Source: Stentor roeselii (lineage: Eukaryota; Ciliophora; Heterotrichea; Heterotrichida; Stentoridae). From it: DNA of 64,000 nt. Within the stretch, counting starts at the first letter, position 1, and every line of letters starts with the position of its first letter. The stretch covers positions 1 through 64,000 of the forward strand of contig RSEH01000164.1 in assembly GCA_006503475.1 (NCBI GenBank), read 5' to 3'. The notes beneath the pieces were generated by a model that did no database searches, was not told the origin of the DNA, and saw only the letters and a program-made list of their open reading frames with translations. Shown in pieces: positions 39,771 through 48,270 of the stretch. The position numbers were made by a program, and so were the translations under genes.

Positions 39771-42305
39771 TTACTTTTTTTGTTGGGAACTTAAGGATGA
39801 CGCTTCTTTGGCCTCTGAGATTTTGACTGGAGCGATTTCTGATTTTATTTCTTTTGATATTACATTTCGGGTTATTTTGGTTAAAATCGTTTTGCGACTT
39901 GGTCTTCGATAAGGCATGTAGTTCATCATCATCAGGCTTAAATTCGCATATTTTGGTAAATATTTACTTTCTTCTTCAGTCACTTTAAATGATATCCTTT
40001 TTCCTAGAGTCATTTTCAGGTATTTGTGAAGATTTGTACATCTTGATAGAAGTTTTTCGTTGATTTTTCGGTCTTTTTCTTCGAAAAGAACTGAAAAAAT
40101 CAGTCGGCCTAGCATGAAAATTTCAGAAGAATCTGGAGTTGACTGGGTTTTAAGAAGTTTTATTACTTGAGAGTTGAGAATGTTCTCAGAGAATCCTTTG
40201 GCTTCTTCGAAGTCGTGATGATATTTTTCGATTAGATGAGAGGCTCGAGCTTGGATTGTATAAAAGTCTAAAGGCTCGGAGCCATGACCTGAAGTCTTGA
40301 TTAATGAATGAGAAGATGATGAATCAAAAGATGAATCAGCAGAAAATGACTTATGGTCTGATAAGTGACTAGTTTTAAAAGCGTAATTCTCGTCGATTAC
40401 TTGGTTGAACTTGTTTTGTATTTTATCAGTGATAGTTGTTAATTGTTCTTTATAACGTGATTCAAGTTGATCGTAAAAAGAGGTATAATGAAGATCTTGT
40501 GATATGTCTATCGTTGATGACTGTGATAAATGAGATTTTACTTTTTTGTTTGATACATTTAAGCGCAGATTGTTCATAGTTTGAGAAAAATTTGAAATAC
40601 TGTGGTGTTTTGAAGAATCTTCATTTTCTAAATCTTGAATAAACTTTACTAAATTAGAATCTTTGGAAAATTCGATTATTTTTTTTAATTGTTTCAATAC
40701 TGAGTATTTCAAAATAATTGAGAAAAAATTATGTTTTTGGTTAAATCTCGAATGATGCTTGTGATCTATTTTTTCCTCTAACTTCTTCATGAAAGAATTC
40801 AATAAATTATTGATTTCGATAATTTTCTTCTTGTCCTTCTCACCGAAAACCTCTTGAGTCATTTTTCTTAAATTTTTTGAGTAATAATCTCCATTTTTAA
40901 AATGCAAAGCTAGTGCATTTCCCAGAAGTTTTAAGTTCAATTTTCCATAATAGTGGTCATCCTGCACGTAGTAAATAATATCTAGGAAAGCTTCACAAAA
41001 TTCCTGATTTTTCGATAATACAATCATTAAAAGATCTTCAGGTGGATAAGTTGAAAAGTCTTTAATTGTTTGAATACTTGGAAATATTTTCAGTTTAAAG
41101 TCCAAAAAACTGATTTTTGAATGATTTATCAAAAACATGTCTTTTCCTGGTTTGTCTTGAATCCACTCTACAAAATCTAGTATTTTCACTAATATCTGAG
41201 AGAAAGTCTTTAGTTGGGTTGAGTTTAAAATTCCATTAAAATATTCAGCCAAGTTACCAGGACAATTTTTTTCAAAGACAGCAAAAATGCTTAACCCATC
41301 AGTGTATATCCCATAAAAATCGACAATCAAGTCATTTTTAAAAACTTTCATTTCCTTATAAACAGTCATCAGCCTTCCTTCCATTTTTTTTTCTATTTTA
41401 ACAACAGTGAAAATATCCGGATTCTGCAGAAGTTTTAAGTCGACAAAAGATTCAACCTTACTCATTATAGATGTTTTTTCCTTCAATGACTGAAGATTCA
41501 TGAGTTTCGCATTTTTCGTGTGAAATAATTGAGAAATGCTAACATGTGGCACGATGAAGACTTTGCCATCAAGAAAATAAGCACAAGACCTGAGTCTTTT
41601 GAAGTCTTTTGCCACAAAGCCTGAGTTTTGAAGTCGGTCTATCACCTTTAAAAGCTCGTTTAAATAGCCTTGACTCATAAGTGACAGGTTCATGAAAGGT
41701 AAAGCTTGTTGATGGCGTGGTAAGTAAAATTTGATGCATCTGTAAGGCCTGATAATCGACCCTTGAGGGATAATCAAGTGGCTCACATCTGCTTGGATTA
41801 GTCTTAAAATAATTCTTATGTCTTCTTCAAATTCATCTTTTTTATCTGAATCGTATTCAACGATTGACACGTATTTTTCTTTTATCAGTTTTGCAAGATT
41901 TGAAGAAATTTGAAGCGCTTTGGATTTTTGGGTGTTGAAATACTTGAAAACATTTAGATATTTTTTTAAAGTTTTCACGAATTTCTGAATGTGGTTCATG
42001 AGAATCATTCTTGAATTTTTACTTGATTGAACTTTAAAAAAACTATCTATGAAAATAATTTGGTTGTTTTTCGATGTAAAAAAACCGAAGTCTAGGGTGT
42101 TATTGATAGTTTTGACTGCTTCTTCAATGTTATCAGGTGCAGGATATAGATTAATTCGAGCAGTAATTGATTCTTCTGTGATACAGTAAGATATATCAGT
42201 ATTCATGAACATCTCATCAAATTCCAAAGACTTGGCACCAGTCATATTAATCTGCTTTTCTTTACTCAAAAAAACAAGCCAAGCAGCCTCACGAACAATT
42301 TCCAT
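39771..42305 (-). CDS. Large protein with possible degenerate kinase-like fold
   Basis: 844 residues, continuous. I do not recognise a firm family. Residues 300-455 read like a protein-kinase N- and mid-region: YKEMKVFKNDLIVDFYGIY, then FAVFEKNCPGNLAEYF, then ISFLDFKLKI before PPEDLL; but there is no clear Lys/HRD/DFG set. After a 270-residue Ser-rich insertion the end (about 735-820) reads like a kinase C-lobe tail with PYRRPSRKTIL. A pseudokinase split by an insertion is the best guess; a wholly different fold is possible. Confidence 0.45.
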   Translation of the reverse strand: MEIVREAAWLVFLSKEKQINMTGAKSLEFDEMFMNTDISYCITEESITARINLYPAPDNIEEAVKTINNTLDFGFFTSKNNQIIFIDSFFKVQSSKNSRMILMNHIQKFVKTLKKYLNVFKYFNTQKSKALQISSNLAKLIKEKYVSIVEYDSDKKDEFEEDIRIILRLIQADVSHLIIPQGSIIRPYRCIKFYLPRHQQALPFMNLSLMSQGYLNELLKVIDRLQNSGFVAKDFKRLRSCAYFLDGKVFIVPHVSISQLFHTKNAKLMNLQSLKEKTSIMSKVESFVDLKLLQNPDIFTVVKIEKKMEGRLMTVYKEMKVFKNDLIVDFYGIYTDGLSIFAVFEKNCPGNLAEYFNGILNSTQLKTFSQILVKILDFVEWIQDKPGKDMFLINHSKISFLDFKLKIFPSIQTIKDFSTYPPEDLLMIVLSKNQEFCEAFLDIIYYVQDDHYYGKLNLKLLGNALALHFKNGDYYSKNLRKMTQEVFGEKDKKKIIEINNLLNSFMKKLEEKIDHKHHSRFNQKHNFFSIILKYSVLKQLKKIIEFSKDSNLVKFIQDLENEDSSKHHSISNFSQTMNNLRLNVSNKKVKSHLSQSSTIDISQDLHYTSFYDQLESRYKEQLTTITDKIQNKFNQVIDENYAFKTSHLSDHKSFSADSSFDSSSSHSLIKTSGHGSEPLDFYTIQARASHLIEKYHHDFEEAKGFSENILNSQVIKLLKTQSTPDSSEIFMLGRLIFSVLFEEKDRKINEKLLSRCTNLHKYLKMTLGKRISFKVTEEESKYLPKYANLSLMMMNYMPYRRPSRKTILTKITRNVISKEIKSEIAPVKISEAKEASSLSSQQKK

Positions 42306-42394
42306 TAAATATTCTAGTCTACAAAGTCCAAAAAATCCCTTCAGTTAAATCCTGGTGGTGAAAACTTTTGAATTATTATAAACCACAAAGAAAC

Positions 42395-44302
42395 CTACCT
42401 TTCACCACCCTGGGGCCTGAGTATATTAAAATAAGACCCGACTTGATTGATGCAATTTTTCGCTTCTTGCTGGTTCCTCAGGGTGTAGCTAAAAATGAAC
42501 TCACTTGTATTCTTAAAGTAAAAAGTCAATGTGCTTGGGGAGCTTCTCTTCGAAGTGATCTTAAGCAAGTCCTTTATTTTTGCATGTTCAATCAAAATGC
42601 TGACAGGAGTATCATCGCTAGCTCCAGGCTTATCATCAAAAGGTGTAGAAAGCAGAACTTCCAGCTTGGTGACGATGATGACGTATTCTTCAGGGTAACT
42701 GTACGAAAGTTCCCTATCGAATTTCTTGCCAATATAAAAAGAAACACTGTTATCACGTTTCCATAAGTCCAGCTCTTTTTTATATAACAAGTTCGAACGA
42801 AGCACCTTGGAAGGCGCGATTGGTTCATGACTTTCTAGCTGCTCTTCATTTGTGAAGTTTATTGCGCGAAAGGCGCTTCCTGCGTAGGAAAGGGCTGACT
42901 TGACCTTTCCCATGAAACTCCGCCTTAAACTGTTTAGACGTCTTTTGAGGACATATGAAACACGTGGACCTTCTGGGTTGCAAACTAAGCAGTATTCCGG
43001 GTTGTGAGAGTCGAAATCTAGCTTGGCTTTAAATGCGAGTTCGTGACATTGGGCGTAACCTCCTTCGACGATGCTTATGAAGGGAAATGCTTTTCTGAAA
43101 AATGCTTTTAATAGACCTTCGACCATGTTTTGGACCACGTCGGTTTCACCGTCTTCTAGTCGGCCTTCCTTGAAGGCCTTGGAACCTAGCAAGGTTATGT
43201 GAAATGTTCCTTTTAGGTCTTGGTACTGGTCTGGGATTGAGATTAGGGCGTCGACATCCTGATACGCACGAGGATCCAGCTGAAGAGTATTCGGAATCAT
43301 TCCAGCTTCCCTTTCCACTTCAGTCCTACAATCAATAATGATCAAAGGTACAGGGTGCATAGACATAGAGCACCAAATACAAGTAGTTTTATTATATTTA
43401 CTCGAGCAAGCCGCACAATTAGCCAGATTGGGGAAGCACCTCTGAATGATTTCACGAGGTTGAATACTAAGACAAGGGTAACTATCAAACCTTTCTATCT
43501 CTTCATCGATTTTCTGAATACTAAAATCCGTAACATACAAGTTGATATAAAGACTATAAGGCAGATGTCGTTTCAAGTCATTAGCCCGTGAAAGTACATC
43601 TTTCAATTCCTCCTGTGTAGAAATCGTGAGTTCCGAGATAGTCTGTGCAATCGAAGAAGACTCAGCCTTCAATATTTTCTCTCGATTTTTAAGTAAAAAG
43701 GCAGAAGCAATGAACATGATATAAAGTTTATCATTTTCCTCCATATAACTTTCCCACAACAAATAAACGATTTCCAAGTCCTGTATCTTGCTGCCTGTCA
43801 ATTACCTAGCCAATAACGTTAAAAACCACGGCATGCAGTACAATTCCGGCTCGATATTATTAGCCGCTAAAAAAACACTAACCTCAGAGTCAAAGTACCG
43901 AATTAACAGGCGAAATAATAAGAACTGTGCTTGAAGTGCTTTGAATTCTTTATCCACGAACATGCTGGGAAGGTAGTTTTTGATGAACTGCTTGAAGTAA
44001 AGGTAAACGTTGCACATGCTGACCCCGTCGCGCATGAAGAGCATGAACGGAGCTAAGACTTCGTTCAGGCCTTGTTTGTAGTAAATGTTTTCTTGTTTGC
44101 AGTAAAAAGTGAGGAGTAATTCAAGAATGCCTTTTTCTGACTTGCTTAGTTGCTTGTTCCTCGTGCGCTCTGCGTCAGTTCGAATAACTCGCTGATTTAC
44201 CATGTCCATTGTGCAGGTGATGGGAAAGTCCACGATGTCCTCGGGCAGCAGAAAATGTTTCCACTTTTGTAAGCGGTATGGTTTTTGATCCTGTCTTCTC
44301 AT
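42395..44302 (-). CDS. TBC1D23: TBC1D23-like TBC/rhodanese protein with one 15-base intron
   Basis: Two exons (44302-43806 and 43790-42395) give about 630 residues. The TBC domain covers about 1-205, interrupted by the intron. Next come a CxxC pair region, a rhodanese-like domain (IIIDCRTEVEREAG, then FISIVEGGY) at about 265-400, and a C-terminal region resembling the PH-like domain of TBC1D23. In animals TBC1D23 captures endosome-derived vesicles at the trans-Golgi through golgins and the WASH complex. Unlike the animal protein, whose TBC is considered catalytically dead, this one has both finger motifs: IRTDAERT with Arg46 and YYKQG with Gln77. Whether it is an active Rab GAP is unknown. 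Confidence 0.85.
43791..43805 (-). other. 15-base intron in TBC1D23
   Basis: Coding-strand sequence GTAATTGACAGGCAG, with A at position 10. It divides the TBC domain; retention gives an in-frame TAA. Confidence 0.9.
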
Positions 44303-44316
44303 AAAATTTTATCAAG

Positions 44317-45219
44317 TTAATTAAACAGGCTTAACACTGATGGAATGTCTTTGAATCGGATCTCTTGACGGCTTAGAAGTGATTGAAGACTGCTTGGAAG
44401 AAGGTAACCTGTGTCACAAACTTCGCAAGTTTTAAACAAAAAGTCCTCGAAACGTTCTTGAAGCTCCTCAGGACTACCTTCCCAGTTGATCGGAATATCA
44501 GAACACCCCAACAGAGTCTCTGACAGATTTCCTGTGATTTTCACTGTTTTTTTTCTTCCACGTGGCTGTTTTCTCCGTTTTCTCCTTTTTTTCAAATCTT
44601 TTTGAGCAGGTACAGGCTGAAGATTTTCTTTTTCCTCTTGTTTTAACTGTTTCCGTCTTCTCTTCGTCGGGTGTTGAAAATGTTCTTGACATGCGACAAG
44701 TCCTTCAAAATTCCTCAGTCCAGCGACCACTCCACAATAAGGATGGAAAATTTTAAGACATTTCCCGCAGTTGAGGAAAAGACCATCACTTTTAAGGCAA
44801 AAGGAACACTTCGAGTCTGAATAATTCTCATAAGTCGGCCAAGAGAGGCACAAGACATGCATCCAGCCTTGAGGATAGAGTCTCATGGCTCCTGTGGTTT
44901 GTTTACACGCGAGACATTCCGCTTTTTCAGTTGAGTATTGCTCGAGGAGGCACTTTTGGCACTGCCAAGGGTCTTGAAAGGTTTCGATTTGGTAACAGCT
45001 GCTGTGGACTTCTAGTGAACATGTCATGCATTTCAGAAGGAAAAGACGGTTTGGAGAAAAACAGATTGAACAGAGAGATGGAGATCGTGGGGATCGAGGG
45101 GGTGATGGACATGATGGGGATGATGGGGATGAGAGGAATCGCGGGTTGATGAACAGCTTCACTGGGTATATGCTGCATAAGGATGGTGAGGAACTTGTGA
45201 AATAAGTTGACTCGCTCAT
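44317..45219 (-). CDS. PHD / extended-PHD (PZP-like) chromatin reader
   Basis: 300 residues. An N-terminal Ser/Pro-rich low-complexity part (residues 30-48, encoded by a simple repeat) is followed by a PHD finger at about 50-95 (CSIC, CMTC, HSSC, CQKC). A zinc knuckle and extended PHD follow at about 102-190 (CLAC, WMHVLC, CSFC, CGKC, HPYC). This PHD-knuckle-ePHD order is that of the BRPF/JADE family that binds histone H3 and directs acetyltransferases. A basic stretch (KKRRKRRKQPRGRKK) at about 220 fits a nuclear localisation signal. The stop lies 14 bases before the TBC1D23 start. Confidence 0.85.
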   Translation of the reverse strand: MSESTYFTSSSPSLCSIYPVKLFINPRFLSSPSSPSCPSPPRSPRSPSLCSICFSPNRLFLLKCMTCSLEVHSSCYQIETFQDPWQCQKCLLEQYSTEKAECLACKQTTGAMRLYPQGWMHVLCLSWPTYENYSDSKCSFCLKSDGLFLNCGKCLKIFHPYCGVVAGLRNFEGLVACQEHFQHPTKRRRKQLKQEEKENLQPVPAQKDLKKRRKRRKQPRGRKKTVKITGNLSETLLGCSDIPINWEGSPEELQERFEDFLFKTCEVCDTGYLLPSSLQSLLSRQEIRFKDIPSVLSLFN

Positions 45220-46024
45220 ATGGGGGGTTTATTTAGCTTTGACTGTGCATTTGACATTATTGGCTTGTTGATGAAATATCGATTATCGAGTCTTAGATCT
45301 AATGATTGTTGACGATTGGGTCATCAGATTTGACCTTTGTAACATCTTTTAAGGATTATCATGTGTAAGGTAAGGTTCTGTTGTTTGATTTGAATTTTGG
45401 ATAGGATTAGGAACAACGGAATTTTATTCTAAGTGATTTTTATGGGGAATCTTGGATTTTTTAATTAAATTAGCTATCTTCGATAACAATAAAATAATAT
45501 GTTACTGATAGAAAGTATTATGCTTATTATTTCAAATATCAAATAGTTTTTGGACAGGAATCAATTTACAATTGTTCAATATATACTTTACTTGACGCGA
45601 ATAAACTCTTTCAATAATAACTAATAAAACACATTCAGAGATATCTATATATAAGAGATGGAGTGAGATCTTTTAGTTGAATCAGTTATCTATAAGTTGT
45701 TAAAAATCGAAAACTATTATTCTTTAGCTAAAAGACAGTCATATAGACAAATCAGACAACTCAAGAAAAAGCTTCAACAAGTCTCTCTATCAAAATGACT
45801 CAAATTAGATTTGTTCAGTCAATATTTCATTAGACACTCTCAAAACAAAATATTCATCCATTTATCAAGACTTACACATAAAACCATTCCGAATTTCTTC
45901 CAAATCATCTAAATGGTGATGCCCAACCCTCAAATCATCCTTTCTTTATATAAAAAACCATTTTTAATAAATTCTCCTGGTACCCTTCCAATAAGTAATC
46001 TAAAAGCATAATTTACCTATAAAA
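45220..46024. other. Intergenic region of about 800 bases
   Basis: AT-rich, no recognised reading frame, repeat or RNA gene. It forms the shared upstream region of the divergent PHD and MYB genes. Confidence 0.45.
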
Positions 46025-46711
46025 ATGAACATTCGAAAAGGATGGACTCAGTATGTATCAGTTATTTAGGAAGACGAGAGTCTTGCCGAGGTCATAGATC
46101 AAATCGGAACTGACAACTGGACAGCAGTTGCCGATTTGATGATATCTAAATACGATATCAAAGACCGTAGTGGAAAAAAATGTAGAGAGAGATGGATCAA
46201 TCATTTGAAGCCCGAAGTAATCAAATCGCCGTGGTCACCTGAAGAAATGAAAATTTTGTTCAGATGTCAAGCGTTTTACGGCAACCAGTGGACTGAAATC
46301 GCAAAGTTCTTACCAGGAAGAACTGATAATTCAGTGAAGAATTACTTTTATATGACTCTTCGAAAAAGGTTAAGACTCTTCAATAAACATGTCTCACCTG
46401 CTGAACGCATCGAAATGCCTATAAACGACCTTTCTTTAAATAGTGAACTGACTCAGAAGGTCTTGAATGTTGATTCTCAGAAAAGTGAGAAAAGAACTGA
46501 AAACAGGTAAAATCCACTTAGAAGAAGATCTGCCAGGTTACAGGAAAACGGAAAAACGCATGATTTTAAAGGATTACCGAAAGTTGAACATGGGATAAGG
46601 GGTTTCTGTGTGATTGAAGAACTTGATACTTTCACTTCGCTTTATGATGATGGCGTTTCATTCGATTTCGCAAAGTATGAACTGGATAAGAGGCTTGATC
46701 AGGGTATTTAG
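46025..46711 (+). CDS. Two-repeat MYB DNA-binding protein with two 15-base introns
   Basis: Three exons (46025-46054, 46070-46506, 46522-46711) give about 218 residues. Two MYB repeats lie at about 5-57 and 63-108: KGWTQYEDE...NWTAVADLM...RERWINHL and SPWSPEEMK...NQWTEIAKFLPGRTDNSVKNYFY. The Trp spacing is that of R2R3-type MYB, implying sequence-specific DNA binding in the nucleus. The first exon encodes 10 residues, including the first Trp of repeat 1, so the frame starting at 46136 would lack most of repeat 1. The third exon has an acidic end of unknown role. Both introns are in frame and carry stops if retained. Confidence 0.85.
46055..46069 (+). other. 15-base intron 1 of the MYB gene
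   Basis: Sequence GTATCAGTTATTTAG, with A at position 10. It lies within MYB repeat 1; retention ends in TAG. Confidence 0.85.
46507..46521 (+). other. 15-base intron 2 of the MYB gene
   Basis: Sequence GTAAAATCCACTTAG, with A at position 10. Retention gives an in-frame TAA. Confidence 0.8.
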
Positions 46712-47029
46712 GATAAATTTATTTAAATATGAATATGAAAGGTAAAAAGAAGTTTGACAGCGATTTTTCGATTTTCACTTGAAAAACTGAAATTCACTTC
46801 CTCTGGTTGAAAAATCGCGAATCCAGTAAAAGAGGGACAAACTTCATAAAGATCTATTCAAAAGATGTCCTTATCAATAAATTCCTGGAATTTAATTACC
46901 TAAAAATGCTTCAAACCTTAAATATCTTACCCAATTCTTTTCAAACCCTAAACCTCATCCTCCAAAATTCTAACATTATTTCAAAGCTTCAAGTAACACC
47001 TAATATGCCATTCCATTCTTTTCAATTAA
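46712..47029. other. Intergenic region with partly coding-like frame
   Basis: Between the MYB gene and the Ser-rich gene. A frame in phase with 46807 runs through it but has a TGA near 46780 and no ATG until well inside. No 15- or 16-base intron joins it to the next gene. Probably non-coding or a dead remnant. Confidence 0.4.
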
Positions 47030-47494
47030 ATGAACAAAAGTCTCTCAAAAAGTTCTTCCAAACCCTCCACAATGAAGAAACTTCCTCTTTCTCCCCGACA
47101 TTTCAAAGGTTCTCTCATAAAAAATCCATCAAGTCCAAAAATGATCCAAAGGCATCCTTTCGGAGCTTCTTCAGTCCTCTCTTCAATGAGCCCAAAATTG
47201 AAAAAAACCAAAAAAGGTCCTTCATCAATCCAGTCCCCTGACTCCAGAAAAGTCAGTTTGACTCTGAGTAAAGACGTGCAGACTTCAGATGATGACAGTT
47301 CTTTCGGGCAAGTACTCTACCCTTCATCCAAGCTTCTCTCATTAAAAAAATCTTTGCAATTCAAACTTGAAGTCAAGTCTTCGAAATGTTTTGACTCGAA
47401 AGCGATTCCGAGTCTTCATGATTCAAGTTTACAAAAAGAGCATCTTTCTCGTTACTTCAAAACACAAAAAAAACTAGGTCAGAATAAGCAATAA
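47030..47494 (+). CDS. Ser/Lys-rich protein of unknown function, 154 residues
   Basis: Basic and rich in Ser, Lys, Pro and Leu, probably disordered with several SP motifs; not recognised. The frame was chosen over the overlapping one (46807-47241) because it has an ATG start in an AT-rich leader and carries on to a stop 250 bases farther, with more varied residues (VQTSDDDSSFGQVLYP). The two frames look similar in composition for about 200 bases, so this start is less certain than most. Confidence 0.5.
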   Translation: MNKSLSKSSSKPSTMKKLPLSPRHFKGSLIKNPSSPKMIQRHPFGASSVLSSMSPKLKKTKKGPSSIQSPDSRKVSLTLSKDVQTSDDDSSFGQVLYPSSKLLSLKKSLQFKLEVKSSKCFDSKAIPSLHDSSLQKEHLSRYFKTQKKLGQNKQ

Positions 47495-47653
47495 TTAAAG
47501 AATGATTTAACTGGTTTTAGAGTTTTTCCTGAAAATTTTACAATTTTGTATTTTAACGTTGAATTTTAAGTGTTCTTAAAAATCTCTGAAAAGATTGAAA
47601 AAGAATACAAGGCTTAATAACTAAATTTTCAGTCATATCAGCTGGTTAATTAA

Positions 47654-48259
47654 ATGGAACCTGCACCGATACACGAGCCAGTCCACATCAAGCATCCAGA
47701 ACTGATCGAAAGTGAAGCTCATCGCCTTGTCCCTGCCTCAGAACACGTCTCAGATCACGTCTCTTCCAGCACTTCCAACCCTTCTCATGAAAAGCAGGAC
47801 CCTCTTCCAAAGTGGATAAAAAAAATCGAAGAACTTCAACAGAAATCCCAGAAGTGGACTGTAAAACAAGATGAAATCAAGAAAAAAGCAGAAAAAGCTA
47901 TCATCCAAGCTGAAATCTACCAAAAACTCTATGAAGAAGCTAAGAAACGTCTGGAAGACTCTCAAAAACGCGCTGAAAATTTAAGCAAAAAAAACGAAGA
48001 CATCTCCAAAAAAATCAGTTTTTTCAATGCGAAGACAGAGCAAATCGCTTTAAAAATCGAAAACATTCGAGAAAAACAAGAAGAAAAACATTCAAAAAAA
48101 CATGAACTTCTAGCTCGCAAGGAAGAACTAAAAAAGCGCAAAGAAGAACTTCTTCACAAAAAAGAAGAAAACAAAAAGCGAAAAGAAGAAAAGTTGAAAA
48201 CTCAGAAAGGCAAGAAAAAGACTATTGACTCTCATAATGAAGAGAAGAAAACAGAGTAG
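47654..48259 (+). CDS. Lys/Glu-rich coiled-coil protein, 201 residues
   Basis: An N-terminal Pro/His/Ser-rich segment of about 50 residues is followed by a continuous highly charged helix (KKEELKKRKEE type repeats) that probably forms a long coiled coil or single alpha-helix. Family not recognised. The stop is 11 bases before the IP3-receptor start on the same strand; this does not imply an operon in this lineage. Confidence 0.6.
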   Translation: MEPAPIHEPVHIKHPELIESEAHRLVPASEHVSDHVSSSTSNPSHEKQDPLPKWIKKIEELQQKSQKWTVKQDEIKKKAEKAIIQAEIYQKLYEEAKKRLEDSQKRAENLSKKNEDISKKISFFNAKTEQIALKIENIREKQEEKHSKKHELLARKEELKKRKEELLHKKEENKKRKEEKLKTQKGKKKTIDSHNEEKKTE

Positions 48260-48270
48260 TTAGTTAATAA

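Noticed and set aside
42368-42766. Plus-strand 132-codon frame antisense to TBC1D23
   Set aside because: Antisense to a well-supported coding region; no independent motif.
43802-43805. Separate 166- and 468-residue genes instead of TBC1D23
   Set aside because: The TBC domain is cut at the boundary and a 15-base GT-AG intron joins both parts in frame.
46136-46510. MYB protein beginning at 46136
   Set aside because: Would omit most of the first MYB repeat, which the 15-base intron at 46055-46069 restores from an ATG at 46025.
46741-46796. In-frame TGA near 46780 read as recoded or selenocysteine codon
   Set aside because: TGA ends other well-supported genes here (CAF1 for example), and no RNA structure supports recoding.
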